DNA of 64,000 bases. Source: Neopestalotiopsis rosae (lineage: Eukaryota > Ascomycota > Sordariomycetes > Amphisphaeriales > Sporocadaceae). The notes under the pieces are model-generated. The model did not search any database. It was not told where the DNA came from and worked only from the letters and a program-made list of their open reading frames with translations. The DNA is taken from positions 1,054,001 through 1,118,000 of the forward strand of contig JALGAS010000010.1 in assembly GCA_023078685.1 (NCBI GenBank), written 5' to 3'. Positions 63,788 through 64,000 of this stretch are shown here, in pieces (positions within the stretch are counted from its first letter, which is position 1; each line of letters opens with the position of its first letter). The translations under genes and the position numbers were made by a program.

Positions 63788-64000
63788 TGTTGTTGTAGTA
63801 GATGTCAACGAAACTAGCGAGGCGACGAGACCCAAGGACCCTCAGGCAAAAGAAGAAGAGGCCTAGATTATTGAAAATCCGGGGGTTGTCGCGACGATGG
63901 GTCGCTGGCCTTCCCAGTTAAGCCTGCCGCCTTTTTTCGTCACGGCGCCCTGGGCTACAGGTGCAAAAAGGTAGGGAAGAGAAGGACTGGGCGCCGGGGG
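63788..64000. other. LAMMER kinase upstream region (cut by window end)
   Basis: Probable leader and promoter of the kinase gene; no other feature seen. Confidence 0.4.

Noticed and set aside
1..64000. CRISPR arrays, bacterial operons, insertion sequences or LTR/TIR transposons
   Set aside because: None seen: the DNA is eukaryotic, repeats are local coding or homopolymer tracts, and no transposase, reverse transcriptase or integrase motifs occur in the frames read.

Overview
The window is a piece of a filamentous ascomycete genome, most likely Sordariomycetes/Hypocreales (inference). Support: many genes carry short introns of about 50-200 bp with GT...AG ends and CTAAC/CTGAT-type branch points. 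There is a complete HapX-type bZIP iron regulator, Zn(II)2Cys6 and HET-domain proteins, and a dispersed tRNA-Pro gene with a 19-nt intron. Gene models were joined by hand from reading frames, splice sites and phase. Unless stated otherwise every multi-exon model closes in frame, but none has been tested against RNA.

Left flank (1-12.4 kb): COG2 (Golgi tethering) and hapX are divergently arranged. They are followed by an uncharacterised proline/cysteine-rich protein, a small secreted protein and a secreted six-exon BBE-type FAD oxidoreductase.

Middle (12.6-55.6 kb): an accessory region rich in STAND/NLR-like and allorecognition genes. In order it holds a NACHT NTPase with an apparent frameshift, tRNA-Pro, a small unnamed two-half-barrel-like protein, a large protein with a HeLo/PigL-like N-terminus and ankyrin-like repeats, a secreted nitrilase, and a PNP-NB-ARC-TPR NLR. 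After these come a GNAT-like protein, a Zn2Cys6 regulator, a casein kinase I paralogue, a decayed gene fragment, a HET protein, a second NACHT NTPase and an AAA ATPase. The region ends with a second member of the two-half protein family, an arginase-fold protein with altered metal ligands, a tannase/feruloyl esterase homologue and a HET-NB-ARC-TPR NLR. The N-terminal modules differ (HET, PNP/UDP, NACHT-N, HeLo-like) while the ATPase and repeat modules are of common NLR types. This is the layout expected of a fungal self/non-self recognition island, interleaved with metabolic genes.

Right flank (56-64 kb): a type II membrane protein, a large disordered protein with a triplicated C-terminal repeat, and a six-exon LAMMER (CLK-family) kinase, all looking like ordinary chromosomal genes.

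Most striking observations: the NLR cluster itself; a ten-copy near-identical TPR array; an arginase-like protein that has lost three conserved histidines; two paralogues of an unnamed protein family with large acidic inserts plus a decayed third fragment; a casein kinase I gene with a sharp GC3 mosaic; and a tRNA intron that pairs perfectly with the anticodon region.
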